NCBI GenBank assembly: GCA_902490735.1
Contig: CABUFC010000009.1
Coordinates: 1 to 34,888, forward strand
Length of the DNA: 34,888 nucleotides
Origin: an uncultured Oscillospiraceae bacterium
GTDB lineage: Bacteria; Bacillota; Clostridia; Oscillospirales; Acutalibacteraceae
Direction: 5' to 3'
Of this stretch, positions 8,947-15,580 are shown one piece after another. The position numbers and the translations under genes were made by a program. Positions within the stretch are counted from its first letter, which is position 1. Each line of letters opens with the position of its first letter. Under the pieces are notes generated by a model. It saw only the letters and a list, made by a program, of their open reading frames with translations, had not been told where the DNA came from and did not search any database.

Positions 8947-9070
8947 GTATATCATCATTGTGAAAGCGTTTCGATACACGGCAGAGCCGTGATGATATAC
9001 AGTCCTGACGGACTGATGAGATACAATACGCAAAGCGTGTTGATGATATACCATTGCTTTCGCAATGGAT
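8947..9070. repeat. Hairpin array with constant linker GATGATATAC
   Basis: Different perfect stems alternate with a repeated 10-base linker. The linker occurs at 8991-9000, 9015-9024 (one change, GATGAGATAC) and 9042-9051, and in inverted orientation at 8947-8956. The stems are CACGGC-AGA-GCCGTG (8977-8991), CAGTCC-TGAC-GGACTG (9000-9015), AATACGC-AAA-GCGTGTT with one G-T pair (9025-9041) and CCATTGC-TTTC-GCAATGG (9051-9068). Stem sequences are unrelated to one another, yet each pairs almost perfectly with a 3-4 base loop, so pairing rather than sequence is preserved. It has no coding sense and is not CRISPR: units are about 25 bases and the variable parts are palindromes. Confidence 0.8.
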
Positions 9071-9071
9071 A

Positions 9072-9105
9072 AAAAATAAGCAAGTCTTTCGACTTGCTTA
9101 TTTTT
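9072..9105. terminator. Long perfect hairpin closing the array
   Basis: 15-bp perfect stem (AAAAATAAGCAAGTC 9072-9086 against its complement 9091-9105) with loop TTTC and a U tract on both strands. It is a strong bidirectional terminator and also looks like the last unit of the hairpin array. On the minus strand it directly follows the tRNA 3'-end fragment at 9106-9128. Confidence 0.85.
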
Positions 9106-9128
9106 GGCAGGGGCAGAAGGACTTGAAG
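9106..9128 (-). pseudogene. Orphan tRNA-Trp 3' end (T-loop to CCA)
   Basis: These 23 bases are identical to the last 23 bases of the intact tRNA-Trp at 9551-9626 (T-loop TTCAAGT, acceptor strand, discriminator G, encoded CCA). The rest of the tRNA is missing: sequence switches into repeat copy A exactly at the T-loop. It cannot form a tRNA. Confidence 0.85.
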
Positions 9129-9320
9129 TTGCTTCGCAACCCTCTTGCGGTGCCCGGCGCTGTGCTCGCTTGGAGCGCGGCACATCTGCCGACCGCGGCG
9201 CTTCGTTACGCTCGCTTTTTCCGCCACCGGCGGCGCTCGCGTCCTCACCCGACACGCTCTGCGTGCCTCGGCAAATGTACTATCTTTGCCAAATAAAAAA
9301 CCGCCACGACGGACGGTTTT
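9119..9320. repeat. Hairpin-rich direct repeat, copy A
   Basis: 202 bp, repeated at 9344-9545 with a constant offset of 225 and only about five base differences by eye. Much more GC-rich than the surroundings. It contains consecutive small inverted repeats (GTTGC-TTC-GCAAC, GTGCC...GGCAC, CCGCC-ACC-GGCGG, CACGC-TCT-GCGTG, GGCAAA...TTTGCC) and ends in a terminator-like AAAACCG...CGGTTTT hairpin. Open frames through it exist only because stop codons are scarce in GC-rich repeats; none has a start context. Confidence 0.85.
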
Positions 9321-9324
9321 ATTA

Positions 9325-9352
9325 TGGTGCGGATATCGATAACGGACTTGAA
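9325..9352 (-). pseudogene. Second orphan tRNA 3'-end-like fragment
   Basis: On the minus strand the fragment reads T-loop TTCAAGT...TATCCGC-A-CCA, that is, a T-loop, an acceptor 3' strand, a discriminator and an encoded CCA. It differs from tRNA-Trp except for the shared TTCAAGTCC. The spacing between T-loop and CCA is about 4 bases too long for a normal tRNA, so it is degenerate or chimeric. Repeat copy B begins at its T-loop, as copy A does at the other fragment. Confidence 0.5.
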
Positions 9353-9545
9353 GTTGCTTCGCAACCCTCTTGCGGTGCCCGGCGCTGTGCTCGCTTGGAG
9401 CGCGGCACATCTGCCGACCGCGGCGCTTCGTTACGCTCGCTTTTTCCGCCACCGGCGGCGCTCGCGTCCTCACCCGACACGCTCCGCGTGCCTCGGCAAA
9501 TGTACTATTTTTGCCAAATTAAAAACCGCCACGACGGACGGTTTT
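9344..9545. repeat. Hairpin-rich direct repeat, copy B
   Basis: Near-identical to 9119-9320, without insertions or deletions. Its right end forms the terminator of the intact tRNA-Trp. See copy A for internal structure. Confidence 0.85.
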
Positions 9546-9550
9546 TAATT
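9513..9550 (-). terminator. tRNA-Trp terminator whose stem reaches into the tRNA 3' end
   Basis: GCCAAATTAAAAACCG (9513-9528) pairs perfectly with CGGTTTTTAATTTGGC (9539-9554). The last four bases of the second arm are the 3' end (TGCC/GGCA region and CCA) of the tRNA. On the minus strand the hairpin immediately follows the CCA and has U-rich arms. Confidence 0.8.
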
Positions 9551-9626
9551 TGGCAGGGGCAGAAGGACTTGAACCCTCGGCACGCGGTTTTGGAGACCGC
9601 TGCTCTACCAACTGAGCTATACCCCT
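9551..9626 (-). tRNA. tRNA-Trp (anticodon CCA)
   Basis: Complete 76-base cloverleaf on the minus strand: acceptor AGGGGTA/TGCCCCT, D stem GCTC/GAGC, anticodon stem GCGGT/ACCGC around loop CTCCAAA (anticodon CCA), T stem GAGGG/CCTTC around TTCAAGT, discriminator G, encoded CCA. No convincing promoter lies directly upstream; the upstream neighbour is repeat copy C and a tRNA pseudogene. Confidence 0.95.
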
Positions 9627-9655
9627 ATATACTATTAAATTGTTTGTGTCTCGGG

Positions 9656-9758
9656 CCCTCTTGCGGTGCCCGGCGCTGTGCTCGCTTGGAGCGCGGCACA
9701 TCTGCCGACCGCGGCGCCAACCCTCTGCTCGCTTTTTCCGCCCCCGGCGGCGCTCGCA
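9656..9758. repeat. Rearranged partial copy C of the hairpin-rich repeat
   Basis: Two blocks match copies A/B: 9656-9716 and about 9727-9758. They are joined by a different short sequence, and the A/B ends are missing. It lies between tRNA-Trp and the 5' half of a broken tRNA. Confidence 0.75.
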
Positions 9759-9768
9759 GGCGTTGCCC

Positions 9769-9814
9769 GGCACGCGGTTTTTTAGCCCCTCTCTACCAAC
9801 TGAGCTATACCCCT
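9769..9814 (-). pseudogene. Broken tRNA: 5' half of a tRNA-Trp-like gene
   Basis: The first 24 bases on the minus strand (9814-9791: acceptor 5' strand and complete D arm) are identical to the intact tRNA-Trp. The anticodon arm is then altered (AGGGGCTAAAAAACCGC, no pairing stem), GTGCC of the variable loop is retained, and sequence passes into repeat copy C. There is no T arm or 3' acceptor strand, so it is non-functional. Confidence 0.8.
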
Positions 9815-9831
9815 ATTTTTTCTTTTAAATT

Positions 9832-9855
9832 AAAAGCCGGTCGATAAGACCGGCT
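9832..9855 (-). terminator. Terminator of the tRNA-CAU gene
   Basis: 9-bp perfect stem AAGCCGGTC/GACCGGCTT with a 5-base loop. On the minus strand it starts at the tRNA CCA and ends in TTTTAATTT. Confidence 0.85.
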
Positions 9856-9932
9856 TGGTGGGCCAACAGGGACTCGAACCCCGGACCAACCGGTTATGAG
9901 CCGGTTGCTCTAACCAACTGAGCTATTGGCCC
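9856..9932 (-). tRNA. tRNA with anticodon CAU (Ile2 or elongator Met)
   Basis: Complete 77-base cloverleaf on the minus strand: acceptor GGGCCAA/TTGGCCC, D stem GCTC/GAGC, anticodon stem ACCGG/CCGGT around CTCATAA, T stem CGGGG/CCCTG, discriminator A, encoded CCA. The CTCATAA loop and variable region TGGTC resemble Firmicutes tRNA-Ile2, in which lysidine modification of C34 by TilS makes it read AUA. Elongator Met is not excluded; it is not initiator-like, because the acceptor starts with a paired G. Confidence 0.93.
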
Positions 9933-9952
9933 TTTTGCTTAGCGCAACAATT

Positions 9953-9981
9953 ATTATATCTAAAATACATTTGTTTGTCAA
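9953..9981 (-). promoter_or_regulatory. Consensus promoter of the tRNA-CAU gene
   Basis: Minus strand TTGACA (9981-9976), exactly 17 bases, TATAAT (9958-9953): a perfect sigma-A consensus, as expected for a stable RNA gene. The short leader contains TTGC-GCTAA-GCAA. Confidence 0.92.
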
Positions 9982-10003
9982 TAGAAAAATTAAATTTTAC
10001 AAT

Positions 10004-10032
10004 AAAAAAAGCCTCCAAAACGGAGGCTTTTT
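10004..10032 (-). terminator. Terminator of nifJ
   Basis: GCCTCC-AAAAC-GGAGGC flanked by A and T tracts, just after the nifJ stop (10038) on the minus strand. It is symmetrical enough to work in both directions. Confidence 0.9.
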
Positions 10033-10037
10033 AAATG

Positions 10038-13000
10038 CTATTTGCTATATAAAGTTTTTAACTTTTCGAGATGTGCAAGCTTGTCTTTAGCATTTTCTTC
10101 AGCCTTACTAAAGAGCTTTTCGGCTCTTTCGGGGTTGGCGCGAAGAAGTGAAGCATAACGGACTTCGCCCTCAATAAACTCTCTGTAGTTTTCTGTAGGA
10201 GTCTTACTGTCAAGGCTAAAGGCGCCCTGCTCGGTTCCAACAAGTCTTGGATCATATCTGAAGCAGTTCCAATATCCGCAAGCAACAGCGCGTTTTTCCT
10301 CGGTTTGCGCTTTGCTCATGCCGGCTTTAATACCGTGGTTAATACACGGAGCGTATGCGATAATAATAGAAGGTCCGTGATAGCTTTCGGCTTCGCTAAA
10401 GGCTTTTACGCACTGATTGTAGTCAGCGCCTTGAGCTACCTGAGCTACATAAACGTAGCCGTAAGACATTGCGATTGCCGCAAGGTCTTTCTTTTTAACC
10501 TCTTTACCTGCTGCCGCGAATTGAGCGATAGCACCCGTAGGTGTAGCTTTTGACGACTGGCCGCCGGTATTTGAGTAAACCTCGGTATCGAATACGAGGA
10601 TGTTTACATCTTCGCCGGAAGCGATAACGTGGTCAAGTCCGCCAAAGCCGATATCATAAGCCCAACCGTCACCGCCTAAAATCCAGAAGGATTTCTTAGC
10701 AAGATAATCACCGTTTTCAACGATTTCATCGGTGTACTCTTTTATAGCGGCGTCTGTATTTGCTTTTGCAAGCTCTAAGAATTTAGCGCTTGCAGGTGCG
10801 TTGCTTGCACGGTCGCTCATAGTATCAAGCCAATTTTGAGCTGCATCTTTAAGCTCGGTGCCAGATGCGTTTTCTACTATTGCTTTTGCGGCGTCTGCAA
10901 GACGATTGCGAAGCGCGCGGTTAGCGAGGAACATACCGTAGCCAAACTCCGCGTTGTCTTCAAAGAGTGAATTATGCCAAGCGGGTCCGTGGCCTTCTTT
11001 ATTAACCGTATACGGAGTTGACGGAGAGGAGCCGCCCCAAATTGAAGAACAACCTGTGGCGTTAGCTATATACATTGAATCACCAAACAGCTGTGTTGCA
11101 AGCTTTGCATAAGGTGTTTCGCCGCAGCCTGCGCATGCACCTGAGAACTCTAAGAGCGGTTGTTTGAACTGACTGCCTTTTACGGTATTTTCTTTAAATT
11201 TAGCAAGAACTTCGGGTTTTGCGTCAAGCGACTGGCCATAAGTATAAACTTCCTGCTCGGCAGTTTGAGTTTCGAGAGCTTTCATAGTTAAAGCCTTTTC
11301 GCCCTTCTTGCCCGGGCAAACGTTTACACAGCTGCCGCAACCGGTACAATCCAAAACTGTAACCGTCATTGCAAAATTCATGCCGGGAACGCCGATCATA
11401 GGAATGCTCTTTGTGCCTTTTGGAGCCTTTCTTAACTCTTCATCAGTCATCGCAACAGGACGGATAACCGCGTGCGGGCAAACAAACGAGCAGAAGTTAC
11501 ACTGAATGCAGTTTGCGGGATTCCATTCGGGAACGTCTACGGCTATGCCGCGTTTTTCAAATGCAGATGAGCCAAGAGGCACTGTACCATCGGCATAATC
11601 TAAGAATGTAGATACAGGAAGCTGATTGCCCTTTTGAGCGTTAACAGCTGTAAGAACATTGTCGATATAATCGCGGATGTTTTCTCTGCCGCCTGTAAGC
11701 TTTTTAGTGGTTTTAGAAGCGTCAAGACCTTTCCATGAAGCCGGAACGTCAACCTTTACGGCACCGTCAATACCGCGGTCGATAGCATCATAGTTCATTT
11801 GAACTACCTTTTCGCCCTTCTTGCCGTAAGATTTTAATGCGGCTTCTTTCATTAATGTTACAGCGCGGTCTGCCGGAATAATGCCGGAAAGTTTAAAGAA
11901 AGCCGCCTGTAAAATGGTATTGATTCTTCCGCCAAGACCTAACTCTTTAGCAATATGAGTAGCGTCAATTGTGTAGAAGTTAATATTGTGCTCGGCTATA
12001 TACTTCTTCATGGAATTAGGAAGATGCTGTTCAAGTGCCGCAAGATCCCAACCGCAGTTTAACAGGAATGTGCCGCCGTCTTTAATGTCTTCAACAATAT
12101 CGTATTTGTCAACATAGGACGGGTTGTGACAGGCAACAAAGTCAGCCTTGCTTACAAGGTAAGAAGAATTGATTTTTTCTTTACCGAATCTTAAATGACT
12201 TACTGTGATACCGCCGGATTTTTTAGAGTCATAATCAAAATATCCTTGCGCGTACATATCGGTATTATCACCGATAATTTTAATGGAGTTTTTGTTTGCA
12301 CCAACAGTACCGTCGGAGCCAAGACCCCAGAATTTGCAGGAGGTAGTGCCGTGCGGTGTAGTATCGGGATTTTCAGCAATTTTTAAACTTAAGTTTGTAA
12401 CATCATCTTCAATACCGATTGTAAATCTTTGAATAGGCTTGTCACTCTCGGCGTTGCGGAAAGCGGCGATAATTTGCGCCGGAGTTGTATCCTTAGAGCC
12501 AAGACCGTAACGTCCGCCGTAAACCGGAAGTGCGTCAAATTTTGTACCCTTTAAAGCGGCTACAACATCTAAGAATAAAGGCTCACCTATAGAACCGGGT
12601 TCTTTTGTTCTATCTAAAACGGTGATGGTTTTTGCACTTTCCGGAATTGCGGCAACTAAGTGTTTTACAGAGAAAGGACGGTAAAGTCTAACTTTAATAA
12701 GACCAACCTTTTCACCTTTGCTGTTAAGGTAATCAACGGTTTCTTCTGCAGTATTGCAAACAGAGCCCATAGCAACAATAATGTGCTCGGCGTCTTTCGC
12801 ACCGTAATAATTAAATAAACCGTAATTGGTTCCAAGCTTTGCATTGATTTTATTTAAGTAATCTTCAACAACAGCCGGAAGCGCGTCATAATATTTATTA
12901 GAAGCTTCTTTTGCCTGGAAGAAAATATCGGGGTTTTGTGCCGTTCCGCGCTGGAATGGATGCTCGGGGTTAAGTGAGCCGCGACGGAAAGCTTCAACCG

Positions 13001-13595
13001 CTTTTTTATCTAAAAGTTCATCTAAATCTTTATAGTCCCAAACTTCGATTTTTTGAATTTCGTGAGAAGTACGGAATCCGTCAAAGAAGTGAACAAAAGG
13101 AACGCGGCCGGAAATAGCTGATAAATGCGCAACAGCGCCGAGATCCATAACTTCCTGCGGATTGTTTGAACAAAGCATTGCAAAACCGGTTTGACGGCAA
13201 GCGTAAATATCGGAATGCTCGCCGAAAATTGAAAGGGCATGTCCCGCAACCGCACGAGCAGATACGTTAATAACGCCGGGAAGCAGTTCGCCTGCGATTT
13301 TGTACATGTTCGGGATCATGAGAAGAAGACCCTGGCTTGCAGTATAAGTAGTTGTAAGAGCACCCGCTGTTAAAGAACCGTGCACAGCACCGGCGGCACC
13401 GGCTTCAGACTGCATTTCGGTTACCTTAACGGTTTGTCCGAACAGGTTTTTAACGCCTGCGGTAGCCATTTTGTCAGTTTCTTCCGCCATGTTGCTGGAC
13501 GGAGTAATCGGGTAAATCGCGGCCACATCTGTAAACGCATAGCTTACGTGCGCGGCGGCAGAGTTACCATCCATAGTTTTGGTTTTTCTTGCCAA
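10038..13595 (-). CDS. nifJ: Pyruvate:ferredoxin (flavodoxin) oxidoreductase
   Basis: 1185 residues, the usual length of the single-chain homodimeric enzyme. It oxidises pyruvate with CoA to acetyl-CoA and CO2, reducing ferredoxin, and is the central step of anaerobic pyruvate metabolism in the cytoplasm. Visible order: N-terminal pyrimidine-binding domain (AAHVSYAFTDVAAIYPITPS); CoA-binding and central domains; two [4Fe-4S] ferredoxin motifs (CIQCNFCSFVCP at about 700 and CTGCGSCVNVCPG at about 750); Cys motif CAGCGETPY at about 822 for the proximal cluster; thiamine diphosphate site GDGWAYDIGFGG...NTGGQSSKATPTG at about 980-1020. The start is TTG, chosen because AGGAGGT sits 7 bases upstream and the conserved N-terminus begins there. 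Flanked by its own weak promoter and a strong terminator, so it is monocistronic. Confidence 0.98.
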   Translation of the reverse strand: MARKTKTMDGNSAAAHVSYAFTDVAAIYPITPSSNMAEETDKMATAGVKNLFGQTVKVTEMQSEAGAAGAVHGSLTAGALTTTYTASQGLLLMIPNMYKIAGELLPGVINVSARAVAGHALSIFGEHSDIYACRQTGFAMLCSNNPQEVMDLGAVAHLSAISGRVPFVHFFDGFRTSHEIQKIEVWDYKDLDELLDKKAVEAFRRGSLNPEHPFQRGTAQNPDIFFQAKEASNKYYDALPAVVEDYLNKINAKLGTNYGLFNYYGAKDAEHIIVAMGSVCNTAEETVDYLNSKGEKVGLIKVRLYRPFSVKHLVAAIPESAKTITVLDRTKEPGSIGEPLFLDVVAALKGTKFDALPVYGGRYGLGSKDTTPAQIIAAFRNAESDKPIQRFTIGIEDDVTNLSLKIAENPDTTPHGTTSCKFWGLGSDGTVGANKNSIKIIGDNTDMYAQGYFDYDSKKSGGITVSHLRFGKEKINSSYLVSKADFVACHNPSYVDKYDIVEDIKDGGTFLLNCGWDLAALEQHLPNSMKKYIAEHNINFYTIDATHIAKELGLGGRINTILQAAFFKLSGIIPADRAVTLMKEAALKSYGKKGEKVVQMNYDAIDRGIDGAVKVDVPASWKGLDASKTTKKLTGGRENIRDYIDNVLTAVNAQKGNQLPVSTFLDYADGTVPLGSSAFEKRGIAVDVPEWNPANCIQCNFCSFVCPHAVIRPVAMTDEELRKAPKGTKSIPMIGVPGMNFAMTVTVLDCTGCGSCVNVCPGKKGEKALTMKALETQTAEQEVYTYGQSLDAKPEVLAKFKENTVKGSQFKQPLLEFSGACAGCGETPYAKLATQLFGDSMYIANATGCSSIWGGSSPSTPYTVNKEGHGPAWHNSLFEDNAEFGYGMFLANRALRNRLADAAKAIVENASGTELKDAAQNWLDTMSDRASNAPASAKFLELAKANTDAAIKEYTDEIVENGDYLAKKSFWILGGDGWAYDIGFGGLDHVIASGEDVNILVFDTEVYSNTGGQSSKATPTGAIAQFAAAGKEVKKKDLAAIAMSYGYVYVAQVAQGADYNQCVKAFSEAESYHGPSIIIAYAPCINHGIKAGMSKAQTEEKRAVACGYWNCFRYDPRLVGTEQGAFSLDSKTPTENYREFIEGEVRYASLLRANPERAEKLFSKAEENAKDKLAHLEKLKTLYSK

Positions 13596-13633
13596 TGTAA
13601 TGACCTCCTATAATACTAAAATTAACTTATCAC

Positions 13634-13639
13634 ATTATA
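13634..13639 (-). promoter_or_regulatory. Putative -10 box of nifJ
   Basis: TATAAT on the minus strand (13639-13634), 38 bases before the TTG start. The best -35 candidate at 17-18 bases (TAGTGT/TTAGTG) is poor, so the promoter may rely on an activator or be misassigned. Confidence 0.45.
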
Positions 13640-13732
13640 AACCAAATATCATTTTAACACTAAACGCTTTTTAAGTAAATAGAAAATTTGCATTTTTTTT
13701 AAAATATTCTTTTCTTTTGCCGGTTTTTATTG

Positions 13733-13738
13733 TATAAT
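13733..13738 (+). promoter_or_regulatory. Putative -10 box of the membrane protein gene
   Basis: TATAAT 28 bases before the ATG at 13767, preceded by a T-rich stretch without a clear -35. The start itself is supported by GGGAGA. Confidence 0.45.
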
Positions 13739-13766
13739 TAAATTACAAAATATCGGGAGAACCATC

Positions 13767-14483
13767 ATGAAAAAGTCAAAACGCATTAAAGTTGCCTTTG
13801 ATCCGAGAATTTTATACGCTTTTATTTTGCTGTCTTTTGTGGTTTCAATTGTTTTTGTATCAATTAAACTGGCCCTTTCTCCGGTTACTGCAGACAAAAT
13901 AGGAGAACGCACTCGCGCCGATTATATTTTAATGCTGCTTCAATGTGCTTTTGGCGTGGTTGCTATTTTATGCCCTAGTTTTATAAACAAAAAAATAAAG
14001 CTTATAATCCCCTCTCATATGATGATAGCCTATGCCGTGTTTTTATACTGTGCCATTTATCTCGGGGAAGTTCGTGCCTTTTATTATAACGTTCCGCATT
14101 GGGACAGTTATCTGCATACCTTTTCGGCGATGATGTTAGGCACGCTTGGTTATTCGTTTATAAGCCTTTTAAACAACAGCGACAAAATACCGATAAATTT
14201 AAGCCCGGCGTTTGTGTTTTTATTTACCTTTTGCTTTGCCGTAACAATGGGAGCAATTTGGGAAATATACGAATTTTTAGGTGATTTAATTTTTAACACA
14301 AACATGCAAAAATATATGCTTTCTGACGGCACCAACCTTATTGGCAAAGCCGCGCTTACAGATACGATGAAAGATATAATTTTAGACGCGTTAGGCTCGC
14401 TTGTTATTGCAATAATAGGTTATATATCGCAAAAAAAGAAAAAAAATTATCTCGAAAAATTCGAGCTAAAAGCAGAAATATAA
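13767..14483 (+). CDS. Multi-pass membrane protein, DUF2238/YjdF-like
   Basis: 238 residues. Hydrophobic segments at about 15-37, 50-68, 77-98, 114-134, 146-168 and 200-220. The conserved-looking core carries polar residues in or near membrane segments: HWDSYLHTFSAMMLGTLGY (about 111-129), GAIWEIYEFLGD, and SDGTN...DTMKDIILDALGS near the C-terminus. This pattern matches what I recall of the DUF2238/YjdF-like inner-membrane family, whose function is not established. It is divergent from nifJ and convergent with nagA, sharing a terminator that overlaps its stop codon. It is not obviously linked to the sugar genes. Family assignment is from memory of motif order; function is unknown. Confidence 0.85.
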   Translation: MKKSKRIKVAFDPRILYAFILLSFVVSIVFVSIKLALSPVTADKIGERTRADYILMLLQCAFGVVAILCPSFINKKIKLIIPSHMMIAYAVFLYCAIYLGEVRAFYYNVPHWDSYLHTFSAMMLGTLGYSFISLLNNSDKIPINLSPAFVFLFTFCFAVTMGAIWEIYEFLGDLIFNTNMQKYMLSDGTNLIGKAALTDTMKDIILDALGSLVIAIIGYISQKKKKNYLEKFELKAEI

Positions 14484-14505
14484 AAGCAGGCAAAAGCCTG
14501 CTTTT
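14482..14505. terminator. Shared bidirectional terminator overlapping two stop codons
   Basis: Perfect 10-bp stem AAAAGCAGGC/GCCTGCTTTT with loop AAAA. It includes the last two bases of the plus-strand stop (14481-14483) and two bases of the minus-strand nagA stop (14506-14504). It serves both convergent genes with no spacer. Confidence 0.9.
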
Positions 14506-15571
14506 ATATTATTTTACCGTTTATTAAAACCTTATCTATTTCGTCGTTTTTGTCTAACAGAATCAAATCTGCACTGTAACCTTTTTTAATCTCACCGGCT
14601 TTAATGCCTATAAGCTTTGCGGGCGTTGCGCTTGCCATTTTAACGGCATCTTTAAAGGGTATTCCAAACGAAACCGCGGTTTTTACACACTCAAATAGTG
14701 TTGAAGTACTGCCGGCAATCGTGCCGTCGGAAAGTCTTGCACGACCGTCTTTTAAGGTTACTTCAAGACCTCCCGCTTCGTATTTTCCCTCTTTACATTT
14801 TGCAGGGCGAATACTGTCACTTATAAACACAAGCCTATCTGCAGTAAGGGTGCGGTACAGCATTAGTATAAGCGGTTTTTGGACGTGAAAACCGTCACAA
14901 ATAACCTCTGCGTAACAGTTTTTTTCAATACACGCGCCGATGGGGCCCGGTTTTCTGTGATGAAGCGGCTGCATGGCGTTAAAGGTATGTGTTAAACAGT
15001 TTGCACCGTTATCTATAGCCTTACAAGCCGTTTCGAAATCACAGTCTGTATGTCCGATTGATACCGAGCACGTCTTAGACGCTTTTTTAATAAACTCCAT
15101 ACTGCCGTTTTTTTCGGGAGCAAGGGTTATTTTTTTTACGTTTTTAAATCTTAAAAACTCGTCATAATTCGGGTCTTTAATAAACTCTTTTTTTTGCGCG
15201 CCCTTGTATTTTTCGGAAATATACGGACCTTCAAGATGAAAACCCGGTATTTTTGCGCCCGGATAATCAAGCGGAAGGCTTGTTACCTCCTCGATTTCTT
15301 CAACCGACTTAGTCATAGTGGTAGGCAAAAAGGTGGTTGTACCAAACTTCGCATATAGCATTGCCAGTTCACCGAGTTTTTTATCCATAGTATCAATGCC
15401 CATAATGCCGTGGGTATGAATATCAACTAAACCCGGTATTACCTTTTGGCCTTGCATATCAATATCGGCGACTGTGCTGTCACCGATATTATCCACAACA
15501 TCTTCAATTATACCGTCTTTAATTACAATGCACTTGTTTTGGCCGAATATATCGGCGTTTTTAATTATCAA
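14504..15571 (-). CDS. nagA: N-acetylglucosamine-6-phosphate deacetylase
   Basis: 355 residues, somewhat shorter than the usual 380 or so. Amidohydrolase fold: the enzyme hydrolyses GlcNAc-6-P to GlcN-6-P and acetate in the cytoplasm. Visible metal and catalytic motifs: HTHG (about 52-55), HLEGPYIS, SIGHTDCDF, LTHTFNAMQPLHHRKPG and the catalytic Asp in VFISDSI. The start is TTG at 15571 preceded by AGGGTGAT; no better in-frame start exists near the conserved N-terminus. It is the last gene of a ROK kinase-nahK-nagB-nagA operon, 9 bases after the nagB stop. Its product is the substrate of NagB. Confidence 0.95.
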   Translation of the reverse strand: MIIKNADIFGQNKCIVIKDGIIEDVVDNIGDSTVADIDMQGQKVIPGLVDIHTHGIMGIDTMDKKLGELAMLYAKFGTTTFLPTTMTKSVEEIEEVTSLPLDYPGAKIPGFHLEGPYISEKYKGAQKKEFIKDPNYDEFLRFKNVKKITLAPEKNGSMEFIKKASKTCSVSIGHTDCDFETACKAIDNGANCLTHTFNAMQPLHHRKPGPIGACIEKNCYAEVICDGFHVQKPLILMLYRTLTADRLVFISDSIRPAKCKEGKYEAGGLEVTLKDGRARLSDGTIAGSTSTLFECVKTAVSFGIPFKDAVKMASATPAKLIGIKAGEIKKGYSADLILLDKNDEIDKVLINGKII

Positions 15572-15580
15572 GCGATCACC

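Noticed and set aside
8947..9105. CRISPR array
   Set aside because: The repeated part is only 10 bases, the variable parts are palindromes of about 15 bases, and there are no cas genes.
9106..9352. Attachment site of a prophage or integrative element in a tRNA gene
   Set aside because: tRNA 3' ends are duplicated as in att sites, but no integrase, phage or conjugation gene is present and the segments between are about 200 bp of hairpins. Kept only as an analogy.
8902..9847. Several overlapping open frames of 60-247 codons on both strands
   Set aside because: They run through the GC-rich repeats, tRNA genes and terminators, are repeated with them, and have no ribosome sites; they exist because the repeats contain few stop codons.
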